Assembly (NCBI GenBank): GCA_030834835.1
Contig: JAUQXD010001012.1
Coordinates: 1-10,026 of the forward strand
Length of the DNA: 10,026 bases
Source: Thermoflexales bacterium
GTDB taxonomy: Bacteria; Chloroflexota; Anaerolineae; Fen-1058
Direction of reading: 5' to 3'
Made by a program: the position numbers and the translations under genes. This document shows, piece by piece, positions 1-5,925 of this stretch. The notes under the pieces were generated by a model, which had not been told where the DNA came from, searched no databases, and saw only the letters and a list, made by a program, of their open reading frames with translations. Within the stretch, counting starts at the first letter, position 1; each line of letters begins with the position of its first letter.

Positions 1-1
1 G

Positions 2-1342
2 GCGCTGACCGCTGCATTGGTGACGTGGAGTGTAACGGCCCCAATCCCCAGCCCTTCTCCCGTCGATAAACAGCCATTGACGGGGGAAGGGAGCAAACAC
101 CCTCCCCTGTTCGAGGTAGTTTTCGAACGGGGGAGGGCCGGGGTGGGGGTCTTAGCCGGACTGTCATTCGCCGCCGCGCCGATGGTGTGGGGGCAGGCCA
201 TCATCGCCGAAGTGCATGCGTTGAACGCGCTGTTGGTGGCAGCCATTCTCGCGCTGCTCAACCCGATCATCTTTCGCGGTGAACCCGTCCCGACGCGCCG
301 ACTGTCCTTCGCCTTTTTCGTCTGGGGCCTCAGCCTCACCCATCAACTCACCGCGCTCGCTCTCGCGCCCCTCTTCTTTGTCGCCGTCCGCCGATCGTTT
401 ATCGCTTCTCACGCACCACGCACCACGCACCACGCAGTGCGCATTACGCAGTATGCTCTTCCCTTCCTCCTCGCCCTCACGCCCTATCTGGTGCTTCTGC
501 CCCGCGCCGCCGCCCAACCGCCGATCAACTGGCTGGGCGAAGCGACAGCGGCGAACTTCTGGTCACTCATCACCGCCGAGTTGTATCGTGGCTATGCCTT
601 TGCCCTGCCGCCGAGTGACTATCCCGCGCGATTGATCGCCTTCGCACAGCTGCTCGTGGCGCAGTTCGGTTGGATCGGTCTGGGCCTGATCGGATTAGGA
701 ATCTATCGGGCGCGGCGCAACGTCATCGCGCCATTGATTTCAGTCGCCCTTTACGTGATCTTTGCGCTGAGTTACAACACCGCCGATTCGCATCTCTACC
801 TCATTCCGGTCTGGCTCTTCTGTGCCTGCGCCATCGCCGCCGGCGCAGAAGCCCTCACGCATCACGCACCACACCTTACTCATTACTCATCATCGCGCAG
901 CATCCCTGTGGGACTCGTCACGCTATCACTCATCGCATTGATTCCCGGCCTGTCTGTCCTCAACAACTTTGCCGCGCAGGACTTGCACACCGATCGATCT
1001 CCTGAGCACTTCGCGCAAACGATTCTGACTTCCGCTCCCGCCGACGCGATCGTCATCACGCATCTCGACGCGCACACCTTCACGCTGTGGTATTATCGGC
1101 AGGTCGAGGCGCAGCGGCCCGATGTGGCCGTAATCGACGCGCGGTTGGCCGGTTATCCGTGGTATGATCCGATGCTGCGCGCACAACACGCGCGGCGTGC
1201 GCAGGATGATTCATTGATTAGAGTTGAATTTGATCCCGAAGAGACGTGGCTTGATCGATTGCGCGCGGCCAACCCGATGAGATCGGTGTGCGATGTTGAT
1301 CCGGCAACGACGCGACTTTACTGTAGCAACGCTGGCGACTAA
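2..1342 (+). CDS. DUF2723 (TMEM260-like) membrane protein, 5' partial
   Basis: The reading frame is open to the window edge, so the gene starts upstream; 446 codons are visible. DUF2723 proteins are polytopic membrane proteins related to protein O-mannosyltransferases and are thought to move sugars onto envelope acceptors. Supporting sequence: the family-like segment WGQAIIAEVHALNALL near the start, several hydrophobic helices, and a soluble C-terminal part with ADAIVITHLDAHTFTLWYYRQVEAQRPDV, which matches the family's pattern of a D-x-x-T-F-x-LWY run followed by V-E-x-x-RPDV. Three stretches look foreign: about 38 residues encoded by a palindromic element (bases 38-150), and two 14-residue stretches encoded by heptamer arrays (411-452 and 854-895). 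All are in frame and lie between hydrophobic helices. The stop codon sits inside a further hairpin. The next gene begins 25 bases downstream, so co-transcription is likely. The family call is good; the substrate is unknown. Confidence 0.8.
   Translation, partial: ALTAALVTWSVTAPIPSPSPVDKQPLTGEGSKHPPLFEVVFERGRAGVGVLAGLSFAAAPMVWGQAIIAEVHALNALLVAAILALLNPIIFRGEPVPTRRLSFAFFVWGLSLTHQLTALALAPLFFVAVRRSFIASHAPRTTHHAVRITQYALPFLLALTPYLVLLPRAAAQPPINWLGEATAANFWSLITAELYRGYAFALPPSDYPARLIAFAQLLVAQFGWIGLGLIGLGIYRARRNVIAPLISVALYVIFALSYNTADSHLYLIPVWLFCACAIAAGAEALTHHAPHLTHYSSSRSIPVGLVTLSLIALIPGLSVLNNFAAQDLHTDRSPEHFAQTILTSAPADAIVITHLDAHTFTLWYYRQVEAQRPDVAVIDARLAGYPWYDPMLRAQHARRAQDDSLIRVEFDPEETWLDRLRAANPMRSVCDVDPATTRLYCSNAGD
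38..150. repeat. Palindromic element inserted in frame in the DUF2723 gene
   Basis: Two internal hairpins lie inside imperfect outer inverted ends. Hairpin 1 pairs bases 52-64 with 79-91 (12 of 13 match). Hairpin 2 pairs bases 100-114 with 123-137 (14 of 15 match). The outer C-rich left end (about 39-61) resembles the reverse complement of the right end (about 129-150). The element is translated in frame as a Pro/Gly-rich stretch containing no hydrophobic helix, between two hydrophobic segments. The hairpin core CCCTTCTCC recurs in the hairpin at 3324-3365. It looks like a dispersed, MITE- or REP-like palindrome; only a genome-wide search can prove that. Confidence 0.75.
411..452. repeat. Heptamer array (six 7-bp units) inside the DUF2723 gene
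   Basis: Six consecutive 7-base units: ACGCACC three times, then ACGCAGT, GCGCATT, ACGCAGT. Six units make 42 bases, so the reading frame is kept although the unit length is not a multiple of three. The encoded stretch (HAPRTTHHAVRITQ) is polar and basic and separates two hydrophobic segments. Confidence 0.85.
854..895. repeat. Second heptamer array (six degenerate 7-bp units) inside the DUF2723 gene
   Basis: Units are CTCACGC, ATCACGC, ACCACAC, CTTACTC, ATTACTC, ATCATCG. The length is again 42 bases and in frame. It encodes a polar His/Ser/Thr-rich stretch (LTHHAPHLTHYSSS) between two hydrophobic helices. The early units resemble the array at 411-452; the later ones drift to a different word while keeping the 7-base period. 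Confidence 0.75.
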
Positions 1343-1355
1343 AAGTCGCGGCTAC
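1323..1355. repeat. REP-like hairpin spanning the stop codon of the DUF2723 gene
   Basis: The outer pair GTAGC (1323-1327) and GCTAC (1351-1355) encloses the inner pair CGACT (1336-1340) and AGTCG (1344-1348) with a three-base loop. The TAA stop (1340-1342) lies in the loop region, so the last few residues of the DUF2723 protein are encoded by this element. There is no T-run after the stem, so it is a poor intrinsic terminator. It ends 12 bases before the DUF4012 start. Confidence 0.6.
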
Positions 1356-1367
1356 GATTCATTTATC

Positions 1368-3314
1368 ATGAAACGACCCATCCGCTGGAAACGCCTTATT
1401 CTTGGCCTCATTCTCATCGCATTGATCGTCTGGCTGGGCCTGCTGGCCTATGTCGGCCTGAGCCTGCGCGCCGATGTGTTGGCGCTGCAAGACATCGCCG
1501 CCAATCTGCCCCACCCGCTGAAGCCGGATCAGATCGATCTGCCGCGGATTCAGTCGCACGTCACGTCGATTCATCAGAACCTGACGTCGTTGCGATCACT
1601 CGCCTCGCCAGTGTTAGCCATCACGCCTGCCTTGGGCTGGCTGCCCGAAGTGGGCGGAGACGTGCGCGCGGCACCTGCATTGTTAGACATGACGCTGGAG
1701 TTCACCGACGTGGGCGATCGCGCCCTGCGCCTGCTCGTGCCTTTCTGGCCGCCGCCCTCTTCCGATGGGCGTTTCTCGCTGCCCGGCATGACGCGCCTGC
1801 TGCACGTGCTGCAACCGGCCATGACCTCGTTTGCCGTGAATGTCGATCGGGCGGGCACCAGCCGCCAGACAATTGACACGCCTTCGCTGTCGCCGCGTTT
1901 GCGCTCCATCATGGATCGTTTCGATGCGGCCTATCCGCTGATGACTAACGGCCTATCGCTGGCGCGCATCGCGCCGCAACTGCTGGGTGCCGATCGGCCG
2001 CGCACCTATCTCATCATCCTGCAAAACGAGGACGAACTGCGACCCACCGGCGGCTTCATCAGCGCGGCCGGTCGCGTGACGCTGGACGCGGGCAAGATCG
2101 TGACGCTGACGGTCAACGATGCTTATCAGGTGGACGACTTCACCAAGCCGTATGGCGATCCGCCCGCGCCCTTGTGGGACATCATGGGCAGCCAGTTGTG
2201 GCTGTTCCGCGACAGCAACTGGTCGCCGGACTTTCCGACCAGCGCGCACAAGATGATCGAGTTGTACACCTATACGCAAGGCGGCAACTTCGACGGCGTG
2301 ATCGCGCTGAATCAAAACGTCGTCGAGGCGCTGGCGGTCGGGCTGGGTTCGCTCACCATCGATGCCGCGCAACCGCCGCTGACGGCGCAGACGATTCGTG
2401 CCTACATGCGCAACGCTTGGGCGCCGTCCGGTCAGAAAGATGTGGGCGCGTGGTACAACCAGCGCAAAGATTTCATCGGGCGCGTGATGCAGGCTATGCT
2501 CGATCGGGTGTTGAACCAGACCGGCGACATCAACTGGGGTGAATTGACCCGCGCCCTCAACGCCGTTCTCAACAGCCACGATCTGCTGATCATGCTGATT
2601 GATCCCGTGCTGAATGAGCCGCTGCGCGAGACCGGCTGGGATGGCTCACTGCCCGATGTAAGCAGCGACTTCCTGATGATCGTCGATGCCAACCTGGGCT
2701 TCAACAAAGCCAACTCGTTGATCGATGAGGCGTACACCTACACGGTTCAACTCAACCCCGATCGATCCGCGGCGGCTCAATTGGCCGTGAACTACACGCA
2801 TCGCGGCGCGCCTGCCGCCGAGTGTCCGCACAAGGTCACGCCTTACACGTTAACGACCACCTACGATCTACTGGCGCAGCAATGCTACTGGAATTATCGG
2901 CGTATACTTGTACCTGCTGACGCGACCTTGATCGACGCCACGCGCCATCCGATTGGGCTGGGCGAATTGCTCACTGGCGTGACTAGCGACGGTGTGACGA
3001 CGACTTCGCTCGAAGGGAACAAAACGGCCTTCAGCACACTCGTACTTGTGAGGCGCGGCCAATCGATTGAGAGCCGCGTAAGTTACGCTCTCCCGATCGG
3101 CACGGTGCAGCCCGACGGCGCGCAGAGCGCGTATCACCTTCACGTGCAGAAGCAAGCGGGCGCCGGTCACTGGCCGCTGACGATCACCGTCAACGCGCCG
3201 CCCGGCCAGCGCATCGTCGAAGCGCAGCCCAAACCAATCGAGTTGAGCGAGACGCGGGCCGTGTTTCAGTTGACGTTGGATCGGGATCAGGCCATCAGCG
3301 TAATCGTTCATTGA
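1368..3314 (+). CDS. DUF4012 domain-containing membrane-anchored protein
   Basis: A 648-residue protein of unknown molecular function. The frame is open upstream to an ATG at 1293, but those 25 codons overlap the preceding gene and the hairpin. The ATG at 1368 is followed by KRPIRWKR and a membrane helix at about residues 10-32, a normal N-terminal anchor, so I chose it; no clear ribosome-binding site precedes it. The rest is predicted to be outside the cytoplasm. The DUF4012 signature is QNEDELRPTGGF at residues 219-230, followed by an Asp-rich stretch and a segment ending in NWSPDFPTSA. DUF4012 proteins often occur near polysaccharide-synthesis or envelope genes, which fits the DUF2723 gene just upstream (25-base gap) and the surface proteins downstream. 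The C-terminal part is rich in beta-strand-like sequence and may form a surface domain. A strong hairpin follows the stop codon. Confidence 0.85.
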   Translation: MKRPIRWKRLILGLILIALIVWLGLLAYVGLSLRADVLALQDIAANLPHPLKPDQIDLPRIQSHVTSIHQNLTSLRSLASPVLAITPALGWLPEVGGDVRAAPALLDMTLEFTDVGDRALRLLVPFWPPPSSDGRFSLPGMTRLLHVLQPAMTSFAVNVDRAGTSRQTIDTPSLSPRLRSIMDRFDAAYPLMTNGLSLARIAPQLLGADRPRTYLIILQNEDELRPTGGFISAAGRVTLDAGKIVTLTVNDAYQVDDFTKPYGDPPAPLWDIMGSQLWLFRDSNWSPDFPTSAHKMIELYTYTQGGNFDGVIALNQNVVEALAVGLGSLTIDAAQPPLTAQTIRAYMRNAWAPSGQKDVGAWYNQRKDFIGRVMQAMLDRVLNQTGDINWGELTRALNAVLNSHDLLIMLIDPVLNEPLRETGWDGSLPDVSSDFLMIVDANLGFNKANSLIDEAYTYTVQLNPDRSAAAQLAVNYTHRGAPAAECPHKVTPYTLTTTYDLLAQQCYWNYRRILVPADATLIDATRHPIGLGELLTGVTSDGVTTTSLEGNKTAFSTLVLVRRGQSIESRVSYALPIGTVQPDGAQSAYHLHVQKQAGAGHWPLTITVNAPPGQRIVEAQPKPIELSETRAVFQLTLDRDQAISVIVH

Positions 3315-3323
3315 CCACTCCTC

Positions 3324-3365
3324 CCCCTTCTCCTGAGTTGGGCTGCTTCAACTCAGGAGAAGGGG
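3324..3365. repeat. Perfect 17-bp hairpin downstream of the DUF4012 gene
   Basis: Bases 3324-3340 pair with 3349-3365 at 17 of 17 positions around an 8-base loop (GGCTGCTT). The stem begins 10 bases after the DUF4012 stop. No T-run follows on either strand, so it is not a canonical intrinsic terminator, though it could slow polymerase or protect an mRNA 3' end. The CCCTTCTCC core matches hairpin 1 of the element at 38-150, so this may be a shorter member of the same family. Confidence 0.75.
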
Positions 3366-3410
3366 TCATGGGTGAGGCACAGCCAGGCGGGCATCGGGCA
3401 TACCCGCTCA

Positions 3411-3420
3411 ATTAGCTAAT
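3411..3420. promoter_or_regulatory. Small palindrome ATTAGCTAAT upstream of the surface-protein pair
   Basis: A perfect 10-base palindrome in the most A+T-rich part of the 142-base spacer between the DUF4012 gene and the next gene. Just upstream are two tandem CGGGCAT words (3388-3401). It could be an operator or overlap a promoter, but I see no convincing -35/-10 pair. Confidence 0.25.
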
Positions 3421-3445
3421 AGTCAAAGTCGGCTAGAAGACGACT

Positions 3446-3450
3446 GGAGG
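3446..3450 (+). promoter_or_regulatory. Ribosome-binding site GGAGG
   Basis: A perfect GGAGG lies six bases before the ATG at 3457. It is the best Shine-Dalgarno sequence in the window and fixes the start of the secreted Thr/Pro-rich protein. Confidence 0.85.
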
Positions 3451-3456
3451 AACATC

Positions 3457-4113
3457 ATGCGAATCAATCATTGGGCTTTGTGGTGTAGCCTACTTTTGGT
3501 GGCGCTGGTCGCGTCTGCCAATCTGACCGGGCCGATTGCCTGGGCATCGCACTTGGAGCAGCCGAAGTTGCAGGCGACACCATGCTTTCCAGGCACAGTG
3601 CCCTGTCCCAAGACTAGGACACCTACCCCGCCGCCGCCTGCGCCCACCGACACGCGCGAGCCGAACCCACCCAAAGAACCGACGGCGACGCCTGTGCCGG
3701 TTACACCGCCGACCGGATCAACAGTCACACCTGTGCCATCGCGAACCGCCACCGTCATTACAACGACCCTGAAGCCCAGCGTCACACCCACAGCTAAGAC
3801 GCCGACGCCCACATCAACGCTGGCCGCAGTAACGCTTACCGCAACGGCGAGTGTCACGCCTGAAACCACACCCACGGCCACGCAGACAGTCGCGCCGCCC
3901 ACGCCGACGAGTGAGACTGCGTCCGTTGCGCCCGGCAACTCGACCACGCCCTCTACCGTTGCGATTCCCATAGTGACCGGCGGTGGAAACGAGCAGGCTG
4001 CGGACGCCAACGCCGACAACTCCGCGCCGACCCTGCTGCTGATCGGCAGCGCCGGCCTGATCATTGTCGGCGGCTGGCTGTTGTTTGGCCGGCGTTCCAG
4101 GAAATCAGCATGA
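3457..4113 (+). CDS. Secreted Thr/Pro-rich stalk protein with C-terminal membrane anchor
   Basis: A 218-residue protein with no recognised catalytic domain. Residues 1-30 form a signal peptide with a likely cleavage site after AWA (residues 28-30). Residues 40-50 hold the only two cysteines of the mature chain (C43 and C50), possibly a disulfide. Residues 52-170 are a low-complexity Thr/Pro/Ala/Val stalk with TPT, TAT and PVTP runs, typical of an extended, possibly O-glycosylated cell-wall spacer. Residues 191-210 form a hydrophobic helix followed by the basic tail RRSRKSA. The architecture resembles a sortase substrate, but no LPxTG is visible, so I infer a simple transmembrane anchor. The stop codon overlaps the next start by 4 bp (ATGA), so it is translated together with the glycoside hydrolase. 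It may tether or display that enzyme or act as a structural surface protein; this is inference. Confidence 0.8.
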   Translation: MRINHWALWCSLLLVALVASANLTGPIAWASHLEQPKLQATPCFPGTVPCPKTRTPTPPPPAPTDTREPNPPKEPTATPVPVTPPTGSTVTPVPSRTATVITTTLKPSVTPTAKTPTPTSTLAAVTLTATASVTPETTPTATQTVAPPTPTSETASVAPGNSTTPSTVAIPIVTGGGNEQAADANADNSAPTLLLIGSAGLIIVGGWLLFGRRSRKSA

Positions 4114-5504
4114 CCCATCGGTTCGATGTGCGGCGCGGGCTGGGCCTGATCCTGCTGATCATCGGCTTGGCCCTGCCCGTCGTTTACTTTGCCAATCAAG
4201 CGATCCGGCCCGCGCCCCGATCGACGCTCGCGCCAACCGCCACGCCCATCGTCGAGCGGTTGATTCCCACCGTCGGGCCGACTGTCGCAGTGACAGACAG
4301 CCCGGCTCCAACTCGACTAACTCGCACTATCGTGGTTATAGCCGCAGCCACGGCTACGGCTTCTTCAACACCGCGCGCCACCAAAACTGCTACCAGGCAA
4401 ATCGCCACAGTTGCGACCCGCGCCGTAACCCGCATCACAAGCCAGGCTGCGACACTCACCGCGACCCGCGCCGCAACTCGCACCGCGACCCGCACCGCAA
4501 CACAGACGCTCGCACCGACGGCGACGCCTGATCGATCGCCTTCGTTCAGCCCGACGCCAGCCCAGGCTACCGCCACTTCACGCCCTGTCGTTATCAGCGG
4601 CTCGCGCTGGCGCTTTGGCGTCGGCGTCAGTTTGCCCGCCCCGCACATTGCGCGCCTGGCTGACCTGGGCGCCGGCTGGTTCCTGGACTGGAGCAGCCTG
4701 GCGCCGGCTGGCCGGCCCGCTGGCCCGGCCTACATGCGCATGGTGCGGCTGTCCCAGGGCCAACCCAGACCCGCACTAACCGAACTGGCCGACATCGCAC
4801 AGCGCAGCCCTGGCTCACTGTGGCTGATCGGCAATGAGCCGGACGTGATCTGGCAAGACAACACCACGCCGGATCAGTACGTGCAAGCCTATCACGACGC
4901 ATACTCGGCGCTGAAACAGGCTGATCCAACCAGCCGCATCGCGATTGCGGGTGTCAGCCAGCCCACGCCGCTGCGCCTGCAATATCTCGATCGCATCCTG
5001 GCGCTCTATCGCGAACGCTTTGGCGAAGACATGCCCATCGACGTGTGGAACGTGCATAACTTCATCCTGCCGGAGAAGCGCGGCGATTGGGGCGTGGATA
5101 TTCCGCCCGGCTTGACGGCCAGCAGCGGCCTGATCGTAGACATCGAAGATCACGACAACCTGGCGCGCTTCAAACAGCAAATCGTGGACTTTCGCCGGTG
5201 GATGGCCGAGCGGGGCTTCCGCGATAAGGAACTGATCGTGTCTGAGTACGGAGTGTTGATGTACGAGGACTTCGGCTTTGGTTACGAGCGCGTGCGCACC
5301 TTTATGCTGGGCACGTTCGACTACTTCCTTTCGGCCACCGATGGCGCGATCGGATTGCCGTCGGACGGCAATCGACTGGTGCAGCGCTGGTGCTGGTATA
5401 GCCTGTCGGACACGCAATATCCTACGGGCAATCTGGTTGATCGGGCGACGGGGCAACTCTCGGCGCTGGGGCAAGACTTTGTGGAGTATGTCAATTCGCA
5501 CTGA
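4110..5504 (+). CDS. Membrane-anchored clan-A-type glycoside hydrolase with Thr/Arg-rich stalk
   Basis: A 464-residue protein. Residues 11-31 form an N-terminal membrane helix. Residues 35-163 are a low-complexity linker rich in Thr, Ala and Arg, with ATRT-like repeats at about residues 92-133. Residues 165-464 resemble a (beta/alpha)8 glycosidase of the Asl1/GH-A type. The motif LWLIGNEPD gives a candidate acid/base Glu243, and ELIVSEYGVL gives a candidate nucleophile Glu379; both fall at strand ends as the clan expects. The motif VWNVHNF between them carries a conserved-looking His. The enzyme probably cleaves a beta-linked glycan outside the cell, but the substrate cannot be read from sequence. 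Its start overlaps the stop of the stalk protein (ATGA). The stop codon lies beside the left arm of the inverted repeat around the four-helix-bundle gene, 16 bases from that convergent gene's end. Confidence 0.8.
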   Translation: MTHRFDVRRGLGLILLIIGLALPVVYFANQAIRPAPRSTLAPTATPIVERLIPTVGPTVAVTDSPAPTRLTRTIVVIAAATATASSTPRATKTATRQIATVATRAVTRITSQAATLTATRAATRTATRTATQTLAPTATPDRSPSFSPTPAQATATSRPVVISGSRWRFGVGVSLPAPHIARLADLGAGWFLDWSSLAPAGRPAGPAYMRMVRLSQGQPRPALTELADIAQRSPGSLWLIGNEPDVIWQDNTTPDQYVQAYHDAYSALKQADPTSRIAIAGVSQPTPLRLQYLDRILALYRERFGEDMPIDVWNVHNFILPEKRGDWGVDIPPGLTASSGLIVDIEDHDNLARFKQQIVDFRRWMAERGFRDKELIVSEYGVLMYEDFGFGYERVRTFMLGTFDYFLSATDGAIGLPSDGNRLVQRWCWYSLSDTQYPTGNLVDRATGQLSALGQDFVEYVNSH

Positions 5505-5508
5505 ATCA

Positions 5509-5531
5509 GCGAATAGCGGGTCAGCGAGGGG
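5509..5531. repeat. Left arm of 23-bp inverted repeat around the four-helix-bundle gene
   Basis: This arm is the inverted partner of bases 5932-5954, matching at 20 of 23 positions. It contains the stop codon (5521-5523) of the minus-strand four-helix-bundle gene and begins four bases after the glycoside hydrolase stop. Internally it is made of 7-8-base units of the AGCGAAT type. Confidence 0.75.
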
Positions 5532-5925
5532 TGTTGCGCTGAAGATTGAGTTCCGTGATCAATAGTGCGATGACTTCGTCCAACAGAGCCAGGCGGTGCT
5601 CAAGCACTTCAGGCGACAACAATTGGCGGCCGCGCTGATACCAGCCTTTCGACTCGCGCGCCGAACCCAGGGCAATCCGCAGAAAATATTGGCGCTCTTT
5701 GCCAAAACCACGGCCATGTCCCTCTTCCATGTTGGCGCTGATTGAGCCAACGCTGTCGATCATTTGCCCGGCAACCTTGCGGCCACGAGCATCTTTCAAC
5801 AATTTTCCGCAGTCTTCCCAACAAAGATCGTATAGGAAGAGGGCCTTCTGGTACATCACCGATTTCCAGATCGGCTCAGCCTTGATGCGCGGATGCACGC
5901 TCGTTAACCAGTCGTCATACTTCAT
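5521..5925 (-). CDS. Four-helix-bundle protein (S23/IVP, Avd-like family)
   Basis: A 134-residue protein of the 23S-rRNA-intervening-sequence (IVP) four-helix-bundle family, to which the accessory Avd proteins of diversity-generating retroelements are structurally related. The hallmark is residues 60-92, GSISANMEEGHGRG followed by ERQYFLRIALGSARE, matching the usual SI-x-ANI-EG and FLRIALGS-x-E pattern. Length is typical. Family members form oligomers and are basic; their cellular role is generally unknown. The start ATG overlaps the stop of receiver 2 by 4 bp. A GAGAGG Shine-Dalgarno six or seven bases upstream lies at the edge of the right inverted-repeat arm; the stop lies in the left arm. 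No reverse transcriptase or variable repeat is nearby, so there is no support for a retroelement. It is the last gene of the signalling operon and may be a recent addition. Confidence 0.85.
   Translation of the reverse strand: MKYDDWLTSVHPRIKAEPIWKSVMYQKALFLYDLCWEDCGKLLKDARGRKVAGQMIDSVGSISANMEEGHGRGFGKERQYFLRIALGSARESKGWYQRGRQLLSPEVLEHRLALLDEVIALLITELNLQRNTPR

Noticed and set aside
411..452. CRISPR-like repeat array
   Set aside because: Units are 7 bases with no spacers, and no cas genes are present; the same holds for the arrays at 854-895 and 9769-9886.
1293..1367. Upstream ATG start for the DUF4012 protein
   Set aside because: The extra 25 residues overlap the preceding gene and hairpin and would put a non-conserved stretch before a normal basic-plus-hydrophobic N-terminus.
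1953..2579. Minus-strand open frame (208 codons) opposite the DUF4012 gene
   Set aside because: It lies wholly within the DUF4012 coding region, has no recognisable domain and is a G+C-driven shadow.
3324..3365. Canonical intrinsic terminator after the DUF4012 gene
   Set aside because: The stem is strong but no T-run follows; its shared core with the in-gene palindrome suggests a dispersed repeat instead.
3468..4199. Long minus-strand open frame (243 codons) opposite the stalk protein
   Set aside because: It is the antisense of a Thr/Pro-rich low-complexity gene, giving a Val/Gly-rich translation with no domain; the plus strand has a signal peptide, a strong ribosome-binding site and a membrane anchor.
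5521..5925. Diversity-generating retroelement suggested by the Avd-like four-helix-bundle protein
   Set aside because: No reverse transcriptase, template repeat or variable repeat is visible in the window.
5521..5925. Intervening sequence of a 23S rRNA gene
   Set aside because: The gene lies between protein-coding genes and no rRNA sequence is present on either side.
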